Below are positions 17,819 to 25,826 of a DNA stretch of 64,000 nucleotides, piece after piece. Positions within the stretch are counted from its first letter, which is position 1; each line of letters starts with the position of its first letter. The stretch is from the NCBI RefSeq assembly GCF_003012915.1, contig NZ_CP027770.1:2415424-2479423 (forward strand), given 5' to 3'. The notes under the pieces were generated by a model, which was given only the letters and a program-made list of their open reading frames with translations, did not search any database and was not told the DNA's origin. Source of the stretch: Staphylococcus felis. Its GTDB lineage: Bacteria; Bacillota; Bacilli; Staphylococcales; Staphylococcaceae. Both the position numbers and the translations under genes were made by a program.

Positions 17819-17992
17819 TTAACGTTGCTTCTTACGATCATTATGTCGACTAATAAAAGCACAAATCATAAACAGTATCGTTGCAAAAAATAATTTAATT
17901 GCTGACGTTTCTTCCCCCATTGATTGCAAAACTATCCCTATGACAAATATAACAAGCGCAATCATAACAAAGATTTTAGTTAAATGTTTCAT
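17819..17992 (-). CDS. Small membrane protein, unknown function
   Basis: 57 aa with two hydrophobic spans (about residues 4-23 and 31-48) joined by a short QSMGEETSAIK loop, and a basic tail SRHNDRKKQR. The ATG eight bases behind AGGTGAGA was chosen; an upstream in-frame GTG is part of that ribosome site. No family recognised. It has its own terminator on the left. Confidence 0.6.
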   Translation of the reverse strand: MKHLTKIFVMIALVIFVIGIVLQSMGEETSAIKLFFATILFMICAFISRHNDRKKQR

Positions 17993-18082
17993 TTTATCTC
18001 TCACCTCGTCAAAAAAAGTATATCAAATCAAATTTGTCACAACAATTACCAAAAAGCCATAAGAATAGACAATAAAATCACT

Positions 18083-18220
18083 TTATTTTGTCGAATCATT
18101 GTCTTGTTTATCTTCTTTTTTATGTTGATACGTTTTCCATTTGGTTTCAATCCAACATCTAAAAACAATTAATATACTCCCCGAAATTAAAGTCATTACA
18201 AATTCGCTCCATGACATCAT
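18083..18220 (-). CDS. 45-aa single-span peptide, possible Fst-like type I toxin
   Basis: Preceded by a strong AGGAGGTG, four bases before ATG-ATG. The peptide has one hydrophobic span (about residues 7-24) ending in a tryptophan-bearing boundary and a very polar, charged tail (KTYQHKKEDKQDNDSTK). The core ISGSILIVFRCWIETK follows the pattern I-S-G-x5-F-x-x-W-[IL] seen in Fst/SprA1-type toxins of Gram-positive bacteria. The tail is longer than in most members and the usual Pro before the Gly is missing. An antisense antitoxin RNA would be expected on the plus strand; I cannot show one. Confidence 0.5.
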   Translation of the reverse strand: MMSWSEFVMTLISGSILIVFRCWIETKWKTYQHKKEDKQDNDSTK

Positions 18221-18361
18221 ATCGCACCTCCTACATAACGCTTTTTCATAATCTATTTATCAATTTAAGTAGGAAATCGGTAACTATTCATATCTTATCA
18301 CATTTTAGCGAACATGTGTTCTATTTTTGTTCTATTTTTTTCCTTAAATTTGTATACATTC

Positions 18362-18390
18362 TTTAACTTTCTTCTTATTCAAGGTATGAT
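18362..18390 (+). promoter_or_regulatory. Promoter of the aminotransferase gene
   Basis: -35 TTTAAC (18362-18367), 17 bases, -10 TATGAT (18385-18390); AAAGAGG ribosome site 25 bases further on. Confidence 0.55.
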
Positions 18391-18427
18391 ATAACTATAT
18401 TAAGTTTTTTAGAAAAGAGGCTAAACT

Positions 18428-19720
18428 ATGAACCCTTTAGCATTGAATTTAAACGAACAATTGAATGAAACTAACCCAAATGTATTGGACATGCTTTCTG
18501 ACTTAGGTAAAAGCATGTACTATCCTAAAGGTATATTAACGCAATCTGCCGAGGCCAAATCTACTGAATATAACGCAACTATTGGTATGGCAACAAACAA
18601 AGATGGCAAAATGTTTGCCTCATCTTTAAATGACATGTTTAACCATTTAGAACCAGATGAACTTTTTGCTTATGCACCACCACAAGGTCTAGAAGCACTA
18701 CGTGAATTATGGCAAAATAAAATGTTAAAAGAAAACCCAGAATTATCTAAAGCGTTAATGAGCAAACCTATCGTTACGAATGCTTTAACTCATGGATTAT
18801 CACTTGTCGGCGACTTAGTTGTGAATCCCAATGACACATTGTTATTACCGAATCACAACTGGGGCAACTATCGATTAGTATACGGCGTACGTCACCAAGC
18901 TCATATTGAAACGTACCCAGTTTTTGATGAAGACGGACACTATACAACTGATGGATTGATTGAAGCCTTGCAACAAATTGATCAGGAAAAAGTAGTTTTA
19001 ATCCTTAATTACCCGAACAACCCAACAGGCTATACTCCTACTAAAGACGAAGTACAAAAAATCGTTGAAGCAATAAATGAACTAGGTCGTCGCGGTGTAA
19101 ATGTTGTAGCCATTGTCGATGATGCTTATTATGGATTGTTCTATGAAGATGTTTATACACAATCTATTTTTACAGCATTAACTAATCTGCAAAATGAGCA
19201 TGTTTTACCGATACGTTTAGATGGCGCAACAAAAGAATTCTTTGCTTGGGGCTTCCGGGTAGGATTTTTAACATTCGGACTGAAAGATGATACGACAAAA
19301 AACATACTTGAAGCTAAAGTTAAAGGCCTTATTCGTAGCAATATTTCAAGTGGTCCTACACCTTCGCAATCTGCCATAAAATATGTGTTAGAACATCCAG
19401 AATCCTTTGACAAAGAAATTCAAGCGAATATTGACACACTCGAATCAAGATATAAAGTAACAAAAGAAATTGTCTATAAAACGCAATATCAATCATTGTG
19501 GCAGCCTTATGACTTTAATTCTGGTTATTTCATGGCATTAAAAGTAAAAGGCGTTAATGCCGAGACATTACGTGTTCACTTAATTGAAAAACATTCAATC
19601 GGCGTAATTGCGCTTAATGATACAGACATTCGTGTGGCATTTAGTTGTATTGAAAAAGACGAAATTGAACACGTATTTAATGCAATCGCGCAAGCTATTC
19701 AAACATTACAAGCATCATAA
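18428..19720 (+). CDS. PLP-dependent class I/II aminotransferase
   Basis: 430 aa, fold type I. NYPNNPTGYTP (about residue 197) is the conserved substrate/cofactor loop, VAIVDDAYYGLFYED contains the Asp-x-x-Tyr that holds the PLP ring, and the Schiff-base Lys is in DGATKEFFAWGFRVGF with its Arg phosphate ligand. The C-terminal IRVAFSCIEKDEIE carries the carboxylate-binding Arg. Specificity cannot be read from sequence; aromatic or branched-chain amino acids are possible. Monocistronic, with its own promoter and terminator. Confidence 0.88.
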   Translation: MNPLALNLNEQLNETNPNVLDMLSDLGKSMYYPKGILTQSAEAKSTEYNATIGMATNKDGKMFASSLNDMFNHLEPDELFAYAPPQGLEALRELWQNKMLKENPELSKALMSKPIVTNALTHGLSLVGDLVVNPNDTLLLPNHNWGNYRLVYGVRHQAHIETYPVFDEDGHYTTDGLIEALQQIDQEKVVLILNYPNNPTGYTPTKDEVQKIVEAINELGRRGVNVVAIVDDAYYGLFYEDVYTQSIFTALTNLQNEHVLPIRLDGATKEFFAWGFRVGFLTFGLKDDTTKNILEAKVKGLIRSNISSGPTPSQSAIKYVLEHPESFDKEIQANIDTLESRYKVTKEIVYKTQYQSLWQPYDFNSGYFMALKVKGVNAETLRVHLIEKHSIGVIALNDTDIRVAFSCIEKDEIEHVFNAIAQAIQTLQAS

Positions 19721-19762
19721 TATATGACATTATCAGAAATGAATGATAGTCCATCAGCAATA

Positions 19763-19801
19763 TGAGCCCCCTATTTCACTATGTAAACAGGGGGCTTTTC
19801 A
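19763..19801 (+). terminator. Terminator after aminotransferase gene
   Basis: Arms GAGCCCCCT and AGGGGGCTT around ATTTCACTATGTAAAC, followed by TTC. Confidence 0.75.
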
Positions 19802-19919
19802 TTGAAATATACTAGACTTGAGATTTAATAAAATTTTTGGAAATCGATAGGCAATAGCTTTGCAAAAAAGTACAGATAATATCACTTTATCAATTATCTT
19901 TCATAATGAAGGTGAACCA

Positions 19920-20741
19920 ATGGAGATTGAAACACGAAGACCGAAACAATTTTTAACCAAAGCATCTGGTTTTTTAAGTCAATATACCCATACGTTGAAT
20001 CCATATATGGGTTGTCAGTTTGCATGTGAATACTGTTATGTCAGAAAATCCCCTATTTCTATCTTTTCAGGAAAAACATGGGGCGAATGGGTAACGATTA
20101 AAGAAGATTTAGATAATCAGTTTCTTAAAGAGTTACAACGCGAAAAACGAAAAGGCCCTGTCACAGTCTTTATGTCTTCATCTACAGATCCCTATCAACC
20201 TATTGAAAAACATCAACAAATCACCCGGCATTTACTTAAAGTGTTAAGTCAAGAACCACCAGATTATGTATTCATACAAACTCGTGGGCCATTAATTCAA
20301 CGCGATATAGATATATTAAAAAACTATCCAGGTCGTTTTATTGTCAGTATGACGATTGAAACTGATAGAGAAGATGTCATTCGCACTTTTACACCACATG
20401 CACCAAGCATCAAATCACGTTTGATTGCATTACAAAAATTACGTCAACACGGTATCCCTACTCAAATTGCAATTGCACCGATTTTGCCTTGCACTGATCA
20501 GTTTGCTCGTGTCATTAAACCTTATACAGAACGTGTCACAATAGACGATTATTTTATGGGTGATGGCTCTAACGGCAAAAGAACAGCATCTTTAAACATT
20601 GAAAAAAACTATCAATTGTTAAATGCAGACAATTGGTATCAACGAGATGCCTATCGATATGTTGTTCAGTTAATGGAAAAAGAATTTGGAAAAGAAAATG
20701 TAAATATCAGTATTGATGGGTTTTTACCTCAGTTATCTTAA
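19920..20741 (+). CDS. SPL-like (Rv2578c-type) radical SAM protein
   Basis: 273 aa. NPYMGCQFACEYCYVRKSP holds the C-x3-C-x2-C cluster motif that binds the radical SAM [4Fe-4S] cluster. VFMSSSTDPYQPIEK, FIQTRGPLIQRDIDIL and SMTIETDREDVIRTFTPHAPS are the conserved barrel strands of the spore-photoproduct-lyase-like family; the organism makes no spores, so the role is something else and unknown. The ATG six bases behind GAAGGTGA is preferred to a TTG 60 bases upstream. Followed closely by a DNA-repair methyltransferase gene, which hints at, but does not prove, a nucleic-acid role. Confidence 0.83.
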   Translation: MEIETRRPKQFLTKASGFLSQYTHTLNPYMGCQFACEYCYVRKSPISIFSGKTWGEWVTIKEDLDNQFLKELQREKRKGPVTVFMSSSTDPYQPIEKHQQITRHLLKVLSQEPPDYVFIQTRGPLIQRDIDILKNYPGRFIVSMTIETDREDVIRTFTPHAPSIKSRLIALQKLRQHGIPTQIAIAPILPCTDQFARVIKPYTERVTIDDYFMGDGSNGKRTASLNIEKNYQLLNADNWYQRDAYRYVVQLMEKEFGKENVNISIDGFLPQLS

Positions 20742-20751
20742 AGGAGTGCTC

Positions 20752-21264
20752 ATGATGATTTATTATTATAAACATATTAATACCCCTATTGGACAAATGA
20801 CAGCAGTCGTCAATAATCATGCATTAATCCAGTTGTCCTTTACTGACTCAAATCATTATCAAACAGTCATCAGTCAATTGTCTAAACAAGCAGACTTGAA
20901 ACAAGTTTCCTTTCATCCCATTATAGACAAACTCGCATTTGAATTAGAGGGATATTTCCATGGAGATGTCAAATCTTTTAAAACACCCGTCCATTTCACT
21001 ATAGGGACGCCTTTTCAACATCAAGTTTGGCATGCTTTATATCAACTTCCTTTTGGAACAGGTACAACATATAGCCAAATTGCACAACACATTCAAAAAC
21101 CTAAAAGTGTACGTGCCGTTTCAACTGCTATAGGTCAAAACCCTTTATCAATCATCGTACCTTGTCATCGTGTATTAAGAAAAGATGGCCAGTTAGGTGG
21201 ATTTAACAGTGGCTTACATCGTAAAAAAGCATTATTAAAAATGGAGGGAGTTCAACATGCTTAA
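20752..21264 (+). CDS. ogt: Methylated-DNA--protein-cysteine methyltransferase
   Basis: 170 aa. Transfers O6-alkyl groups from guanine to its own cysteine. The acceptor motif IIVPCHRVLRKDGQLGGF is intact (about residues 135-152), preceded by the helix-turn-helix FGTGTTYSQIAQHIQKPKSVRAV with the Arg finger. N-terminal domain normal for the Ogt class. Begins ten bases after the radical SAM gene, at the first of two adjacent ATGs behind AAAGGAGTG, and overlaps the next gene by eight bases. Confidence 0.93.
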   Translation: MMIYYYKHINTPIGQMTAVVNNHALIQLSFTDSNHYQTVISQLSKQADLKQVSFHPIIDKLAFELEGYFHGDVKSFKTPVHFTIGTPFQHQVWHALYQLPFGTGTTYSQIAQHIQKPKSVRAVSTAIGQNPLSIIVPCHRVLRKDGQLGGFNSGLHRKKALLKMEGVQHA

Positions 21265-22492
21265 TGAGCGTCATTTTGACATTTTAAAGACCCTTATATC
21301 ATATAATACAGAAAGCCCACCCGCACGTAACACATTACCATTACAAATGATTATAAAATCTTGGTTAGAAGCTTTAAATTTTGATGTTCAAACCATCCCC
21401 TTCTATGAAAATGACGCCATTATAGTAGGTACATTAAAAGGTGAAGATCCCACAGCACCAAAACTTATTTTAAATGGGCATGTTGATGTTGCCGAAGTTG
21501 AAAACGATCAATACTGGAATTCAAATCCTTTTGAACTTACACAAGATGGGGATTATCTAATTGGACGTGGCGTTGCCGATATGAAGGGTGGCATGTCGAG
21601 TTTATTGTATAATCTAGAACGTTTATATCATCATAACAAACAGCCTAAAGGAGATATTATTGTTCAGTCTGTTGTAGGTGAAGAAGTGGGTGAAGCTGGG
21701 ACTAAAGTAGCATGTGAACATTCACCTCAAGCAGATTTAGCACTTGTGCTAGATACGAGCGAATCAATTGCTATGGGACAAGGTGGAGTCATTACAGGGT
21801 GGATTACAGTGCAAAGTGAAGAAACCATTCATGATGGCGCTAGAAGTCATATGATTCATGCGGGTGGCGGCCGTCACGGAGCAAGTGCGATTGAAAAAAT
21901 GGTGAAAATCATTCAAGCCTTACAAGAGTTAGAGCGTCATTGGGCTGTGACAAAATCCTATCCAAACATGCCGGCAGGTGCAAATACCATTAACCCTGCA
22001 GTGATTGAAGGTGGTCGACACCCTGCATTTATAGCGGATCAATGCAAACTATGGATAACTGTTCATTATCTTCCAAATGAAAATGATAAAGATATTATTC
22101 ATGAAATCGAGGATTACCTTAATCGTGTTGCAGCAAGTGATCTTTGGTTGCGTGACCATCCATTACAATTTAGTTGGGGTGGCGTATCAATGATTGAGGA
22201 TCAAGGCGAAATTTTCCCAAGCTTTACTATCCCTGTAGATCATCCTGGTTTTGATTTATTAAGTCAATGTCATGAAATAGTACATCATTCCAAAATAAAA
22301 ACCGAAATAAGTACTACTGTAACTGATGGTGGTTGGACTGCATACTATGGTATTCCAACTATCCTTTATGGACCAGGTGAACTAAATGAAGCTCACGGAA
22401 CGAATGAAAAAATTAAAGTAAGTGATTTACAACAATTTACAGACGTTTTGTATCATTTCCTTATAAAATGGTATGAAAATCCAGTTAAGTAA
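21257..22492 (+). CDS. M20-family deacylase (ArgE/DapE type)
   Basis: 411 aa dinuclear zinc hydrolase. LILNGHVDVAE has the first metal His and catalytic Asp, IGRGVADMKGGM the bridging Asp, QSVVGEEVGEAG the catalytic Glu pair, and a late ELNEAHGTNEKI the last metal His. The lid domain (residues about 180-290) includes the GGGRHGASAIEK dimer segment. Substrate is probably an N-acyl amino acid such as acetylornithine or a related compound. Start ATG behind GGAGGGAG, eight bases inside ogt, so coupled. Confidence 0.88.
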   Translation: MLNERHFDILKTLISYNTESPPARNTLPLQMIIKSWLEALNFDVQTIPFYENDAIIVGTLKGEDPTAPKLILNGHVDVAEVENDQYWNSNPFELTQDGDYLIGRGVADMKGGMSSLLYNLERLYHHNKQPKGDIIVQSVVGEEVGEAGTKVACEHSPQADLALVLDTSESIAMGQGGVITGWITVQSEETIHDGARSHMIHAGGGRHGASAIEKMVKIIQALQELERHWAVTKSYPNMPAGANTINPAVIEGGRHPAFIADQCKLWITVHYLPNENDKDIIHEIEDYLNRVAASDLWLRDHPLQFSWGGVSMIEDQGEIFPSFTIPVDHPGFDLLSQCHEIVHHSKIKTEISTTVTDGGWTAYYGIPTILYGPGELNEAHGTNEKIKVSDLQQFTDVLYHFLIKWYENPVK

Positions 22493-22559
22493 TTAGTAAA
22501 AGATTATTATCCCCAACATTGAACATGATTCTGGCAAGTCGAAATCGAAGTAAAAATAA

Positions 22560-22587
22560 AGGGGCTGGACCAAAAATCCAGTCCCAA
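22560..22587. terminator. Hairpin after the M20 gene
   Basis: GGGGCTGGA and TCCAGTCCC around CCAAAAA. The minus-strand side is followed by CTTTATTTTTAC, so it can also act leftward. It is of the common staphylococcal GGCTGGGA intergenic kind. The remaining bases up to 22864 hold no gene that I can see. Confidence 0.5.
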
Positions 22588-22937
22588 AATTCAAAGGCTT
22601 TTCCCAAATAAGCTTTTAAAATAGTATGATATCAAAGTATAACGTTTAGGATTTAGTATATTTTATGAATATGTTCATTCTATACAATTTTCCATGTCAT
22701 CAATGACCAAAAATGTATCACATTATTATTCCGTATATTCCATCCTCAACTTTTGACTTATATATAGCCACACCTATTTTTAATTTTCGTATATTGTTTG
22801 TCTTCTATATTTAGGTACAAAAACTATATAATACTTACAATTCTATTTTTTATGTGCTAACCTGTGAATCGTCTACACTTAGTTGGACAAATTCTATGAG
22901 AATAGATATTGTTAAATTAAGAAAGTAGGCGATTTTT

Positions 22938-23219
22938 ATGACAAGAGAAAGAAGAACTTTTAGTCCTGAATTTAAATTACAAATGGTAAAGCTTTATGAA
23001 AATGGTAAGCCTAGAAATGAAATTGCTCGTGAATATGATTTAACACCTTCGGCGTTAGGGAAATGGATTAAGCAACATCAAAATACTGGTTCATTTAACC
23101 ATCAAGATAACTTAACTAATGAAGAAAAAGAACTAAGAAAATTACGTAAAGAAAATCAACAATTGAAAATGGAAAATGATATTTTAAAGCAAGCAGCGCT
23201 GATCATGGGACGAAAATAG
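22938..23219 (+). CDS. IS3-family OrfA (helix-turn-helix subunit)
   Basis: 93 aa. RRTFSPEFKLQMVKLYENG and EIAREYDLTPSALGKWIKQH form the DNA-binding helix-turn-helix; the C-terminal LRKLRKENQQLKMENDILKQAALI is a leucine-zipper coiled coil. The heptamer T-TTA-AAG at 23183-23189 is a canonical -1 slippery site and from it the OrfB frame is open without a stop, so an OrfAB fusion transposase can be made. Confidence 0.9.
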   Translation: MTRERRTFSPEFKLQMVKLYENGKPRNEIAREYDLTPSALGKWIKQHQNTGSFNHQDNLTNEEKELRKLRKENQQLKMENDILKQAALIMGRK

Positions 23220-23260
23220 ATGTCATTCGAAAGAATGCCAATAAATATTCAGTATCAGCA

Positions 23261-24082
23261 ATGTGCAAAGTCCTGCAAATCTCTAGAAGTAGTTACTATT
23301 ACGAAATTAACAAATCACCCAACGTTGAAAAAGATGATCGAGATAAGGAAATTAGCGATAAAATTATCGAGATTTTCAATTCTAATCGCAAATGTTTTGG
23401 AACAAGAAGGATTAAAAATGAACTTATCAAAAATGGTTTAAATGTCTCAAGACGACGTATAGGACGCATTATGAAAGCAAATAAATTAGTATCTTCTTAT
23501 ACGACATCGAAGTATAAATCATTTCCTTCTCGCTCAAGTGAACGCGAAATCAATAATGAATTAAATCAAAGTTTCAATAGAAAAGAACCATTGGAAGTTC
23601 TTGTCAGTGATTTGACATATGTAAAAGTGGCTGGAAAATGGCATTACATATGTTTATTTATTGATCTTTTTAACCGTGAGATTGTTGGGCATAGCGCAGG
23701 CTCAAAGAAAGATAGCACGCTTGTATCCAAGGCACTTAGTAGCATTAGACACGATTTAAGAGACGTACAAATGTTTCACACTGACAGAGGAAAAGAGTTT
23801 GATAATCACATGATTGATGATGTACTAGATACCTTTGGTATCAAAAGATCTTTAAGCATGAAAGGATGTCCATATGACAACGCAGTAGCTGAAAGTACAT
23901 TTAAAGCGTTAAAAACTGAATTCATTAAACAGTATGATTTTAAATCTATTAATCACTTAAAACTCGAATTGTTTGATTATGTTAATTGGTATAACAACAT
24001 TCGACCTCATAGTGCATTAAATTATCTGACGCCGAAAGCGTACAAAGATAGTTTCTATAAAAACTGTCTAGAAATCTGTTGA
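23261..24082 (+). CDS. IS3-family OrfB (DDE transposase)
   Basis: 273 aa from its first ATG, but normally made as a fusion with OrfA: the frame is open back past 23183. HTH_21-like segment SNRKCFGTRRIKNELIKNG, then the rve integrase core with the catalytic D in LVSDLTYV, the second D in MFHTDRGKEFDN and the E in GCPYDNAVAESTFKALK. NIRPHSALNYLTP closes the domain. Intact. Confidence 0.9.
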   Translation: MCKVLQISRSSYYYEINKSPNVEKDDRDKEISDKIIEIFNSNRKCFGTRRIKNELIKNGLNVSRRRIGRIMKANKLVSSYTTSKYKSFPSRSSEREINNELNQSFNRKEPLEVLVSDLTYVKVAGKWHYICLFIDLFNREIVGHSAGSKKDSTLVSKALSSIRHDLRDVQMFHTDRGKEFDNHMIDDVLDTFGIKRSLSMKGCPYDNAVAESTFKALKTEFIKQYDFKSINHLKLELFDYVNWYNNIRPHSALNYLTPKAYKDSFYKNCLEIC

Positions 24083-24111
24083 CATACCACTATTTATGTC
24101 GTTAGACATTG

Positions 24112-24177
24112 TGGCATCTCTTCATGCAATTAATATTGGTTGGCTGACCAAATATTATTCTAGCATGTTGAGATGCC
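24112..24177. repeat. Three-tier inverted repeat beside IS copy 1
   Basis: GGCATCTC pairs with GAGATGCC, CATGC with GCATG, and AATATTGGT with ACCAAATATT around GGCTG, giving a stem of about 27 pairs with small bulges. Not part of the IS, since copy 2 lacks it. Could be a relic terminator or a hairpin from another element. Confidence 0.5.
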
Positions 24178-24232
24178 TATTTTAATAGGTTCTATAGTAA
24201 ATCGGACTGGTGTATAAATAATTTCATTTATT

Positions 24233-24363
24233 TGATTGTTCCATAAAGCCTCGCTTTTCTAGGCGCCTTACCTCAACTCATTTTAAGATTGAACTTACCC
24301 AATCTTAAAATGGATTTTCGGTTACGGCAAGATGCCTCAGAAGTCTCGGCTTAGGAATCAATC
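24233..24363. repeat. Long imperfect palindrome with dispersed-repeat motifs
   Basis: The core is a perfect 13-bp stem, CATTTTAAGATTG with CAATCTTAAAATG, around AACTTACC. The outer arms also pair (TTTGATTG...AAAGCC with GGCTTAGGAATCAATCAAA). The right arm holds GCCTCAGAAGTCTCGGC, a motif shared with the repeats at 2.7 and 7.0 kb. Confidence 0.6.
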
Positions 24364-24484
24364 AAATTTGCTATATTTATTCACACCTCTAAGTTATAAA
24401 ATATGTTTTACTAACTCAATTTTACTGATTTATGTTGTATTAAAAGAGGCATTAATGTTCAAGACTTTATGATCACACAACGAA

Positions 24485-24525
24485 AAAGGCGTTAAGCAAT
24501 CCATTATTGCATAACGCCTTAATTT
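24485..24525 (-). terminator. Strong hairpin within the MITE-like element
   Basis: AAGGCGTTA-A-GCAAT and ATTGC-A-TAACGCCTT around CCATT. On the minus strand it is followed by TTTTTCG, so it is a leftward terminator or a backstop for the two genes to its right. Confidence 0.6.
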
Positions 24526-24724
24526 AATGCGACCAGTCCAATTTGACTGAGAGCCTTTTAATATAACGGTAGAACCTTTCCGGAACCATACGCATAGCGC
24601 ATGGTTTACTTTTAGTCAATTAAAAAGCAAGACTCCTGTAGAATACAGAAATCTTGCTTTAATGAAAGTAGCTTGATAAAAAGTTCACCTTTTTGGGTTC
24701 ACTACAATGAGGTGTGGCGGGTAA

Positions 24725-24750
24725 AAAAGCAACCGTCGCAACGGTTAACC
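24725..24750 (-). terminator. Terminator after the 125-aa gene
   Basis: Arms AACCGT and ACGGTT around CGCA; on the minus strand followed by GCTTTTTTACC. Begins a dozen bases after the stop codon. A further stem (AAAGCAAGA/TCTTGCTTT, with CTGTA-GAA-TACAG inside) lies at about 24623-24661. Confidence 0.65.
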
Positions 24751-24761
24751 TTAAATACTGT

Positions 24762-25139
24762 TTAGAAATCGGATTGTTGACTTATTAAACTTCCCATATC
24801 TGACTTTATATTATCTGCTAATACTTGTAATTCAGGAAAATAATTATTAGCAAAGCCAATTATAATTTTATTTTTTACAAACGTATTAATCTCTCGATCT
24901 TCTGGAATCGTATTTTCTATTAAATCCAAAAGTTCACTTTGACTTATATCCTCTATACTTACTGTATTTAAATATTTTAAAATCGCTAAATACAAATTAT
25001 CAAATACTTCATGTTCAAAATCAAAATCTAATAATAATAAACTAACAGAATTAGTTTCTAGCTGATTATCTCCAATTTTATCTGAAAGCTCTCGTATAGC
25101 TTGGTAAAGTAATCTAAAACTTTCTTTTTCTTTTAACAT
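24762..25139 (-). CDS. Unknown cytosolic protein, possible immunity partner
   Basis: 125 aa, no signal peptide or membrane span, acidic and predicted largely helical (SFRLLYQAIRELSDKIG, EVFDNLYLAILKYLNTV, SELLDLIENTIPEDREI). No family recognised. ATG behind AAGGAGG. It starts 18 bases after the gene for a small secreted protein and the two share a terminator, the layout of an effector followed by its immunity protein; this role is inference. Confidence 0.6.
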   Translation of the reverse strand: MLKEKESFRLLYQAIRELSDKIGDNQLETNSVSLLLLDFDFEHEVFDNLYLAILKYLNTVSIEDISQSELLDLIENTIPEDREINTFVKNKIIIGFANNYFPELQVLADNIKSDMGSLISQQSDF

Positions 25140-25157
25140 AATAACCTCCTTAATATA

Positions 25158-25646
25158 TTAAAACAGCCAAGATATAGCTTCTTTTAAAGTCACCCCTAAA
25201 GTATGAGCTTTAGACTTTGATAAACCTGCTTCACGACCCGCTCTAATAGCAGCATCTCTCACTGCATTAGCAGGGACTTCACTCCATTTTAACATAGGCT
25301 TTAACTCTTTTACTAAAGGACTATAAGCTTTATTAAAAGCATTAGCTGCTTTTTTGCCACCTACTTTTTCTACCACTGCAACTGCCTTACCTCTATTGTT
25401 AATAATTAACTTAATAGCAGTCTTAACAACCTTTGTAGCTCCAATTCGATTTTGAGCCTCGGGATTCACTGGCAAATCAGGATTTCTATTTATTTTCACT
25501 CCATCTACCGTTACATATTGTACTTGAGGATTTCTATTAACTGTTGTTTTAGAAACCTCATTCTCTTTAGCATCTACTAATGGACTGATCGTTGATAATA
25601 AAACGGCACTCACTACTAATGTTCCAAAAGTTTTTTTTAGTTTCAA
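25158..25646 (-). CDS. Small secreted protein, bacteriocin/toxin-like
   Basis: 162 aa. Residues 1-26 are a classical signal peptide (KLKK, hydrophobic core, VDA cleavage site). The mature part has a linker with two NRNP elements, then a basic helical block (KVVKTAIKLIINNRGKAVAVV, VGGKKAANAFNKAY), then LKWSEVPANAVRDAAIRAGR and LSKSKAHTLGVTLKEAISWLF. The last part recalls a family of small Firmicute secreted proteins that end in a W-[IL]-[FI] helix; I know of no proven function. TTG start behind AAAGGAG. It has no LPXTG motif and no membrane anchor, so it is released. Confidence 0.65.
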   Translation of the reverse strand: MKLKKTFGTLVVSAVLLSTISPLVDAKENEVSKTTVNRNPQVQYVTVDGVKINRNPDLPVNPEAQNRIGATKVVKTAIKLIINNRGKAVAVVEKVGGKKAANAFNKAYSPLVKELKPMLKWSEVPANAVRDAAIRAGREAGLSKSKAHTLGVTLKEAISWLF

Positions 25647-25826
25647 AATAAAAACTCCTTTGTTTTTAATTTACTCCCAAATAAAAACATTACCGAGAAA
25701 AACATATCATAATATTGCTTTTATTCCAATTGCTTTATTGACAATACAGTTCCTGCTCTATATTATCTAATTCACATTATATTTAAACACAAAAAACAGG
25801 ACAATCGTAATGACCGCCCTTAACTA

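Larger units (their letters stand above)
22865..24089 (+). mobile_element. IS3-family (IS150 group) insertion sequence, copy 1
   Basis: 1225 bp. Ends were set by comparison with the inverted copy at 26353: identity starts at TGAATCGTCTACAC and stops at GTTGACATACCA. The two ends form an imperfect inverted repeat (TGnnnnGTCnACA) with TG...CA termini. Two overlapping frames encode the transposase. Flanks are CTG on the left and CTA on the right, so no target duplication is visible. It resembles the staphylococcal ISSau2 group from memory. Confidence 0.9.
24187..24556. mobile_element. MITE-like non-autonomous element
   Basis: 370 bp without a gene, bounded by 25-bp imperfect terminal inverted repeats: AGGTTCTATAGTAAAT-CGGACTGGT on the left and, on the complementary strand at the right, AGGCTCTCAGTCAAAT-TGGACTGGT (18 of 25 identical). 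The flanks read TTTAAT on both sides, a possible 6-bp target duplication. The IR style recalls ISL3-type ends from memory. Inside lie the long palindrome at 24233-24363 and a hairpin at 24485-24525. Confidence 0.55.

Noticed and set aside
23220..23441. 73-aa frame between OrfA and OrfB of the IS (and its twin in copy 2)
   Set aside because: Third frame of the transposase region, with no ribosome site; overlaps OrfB.
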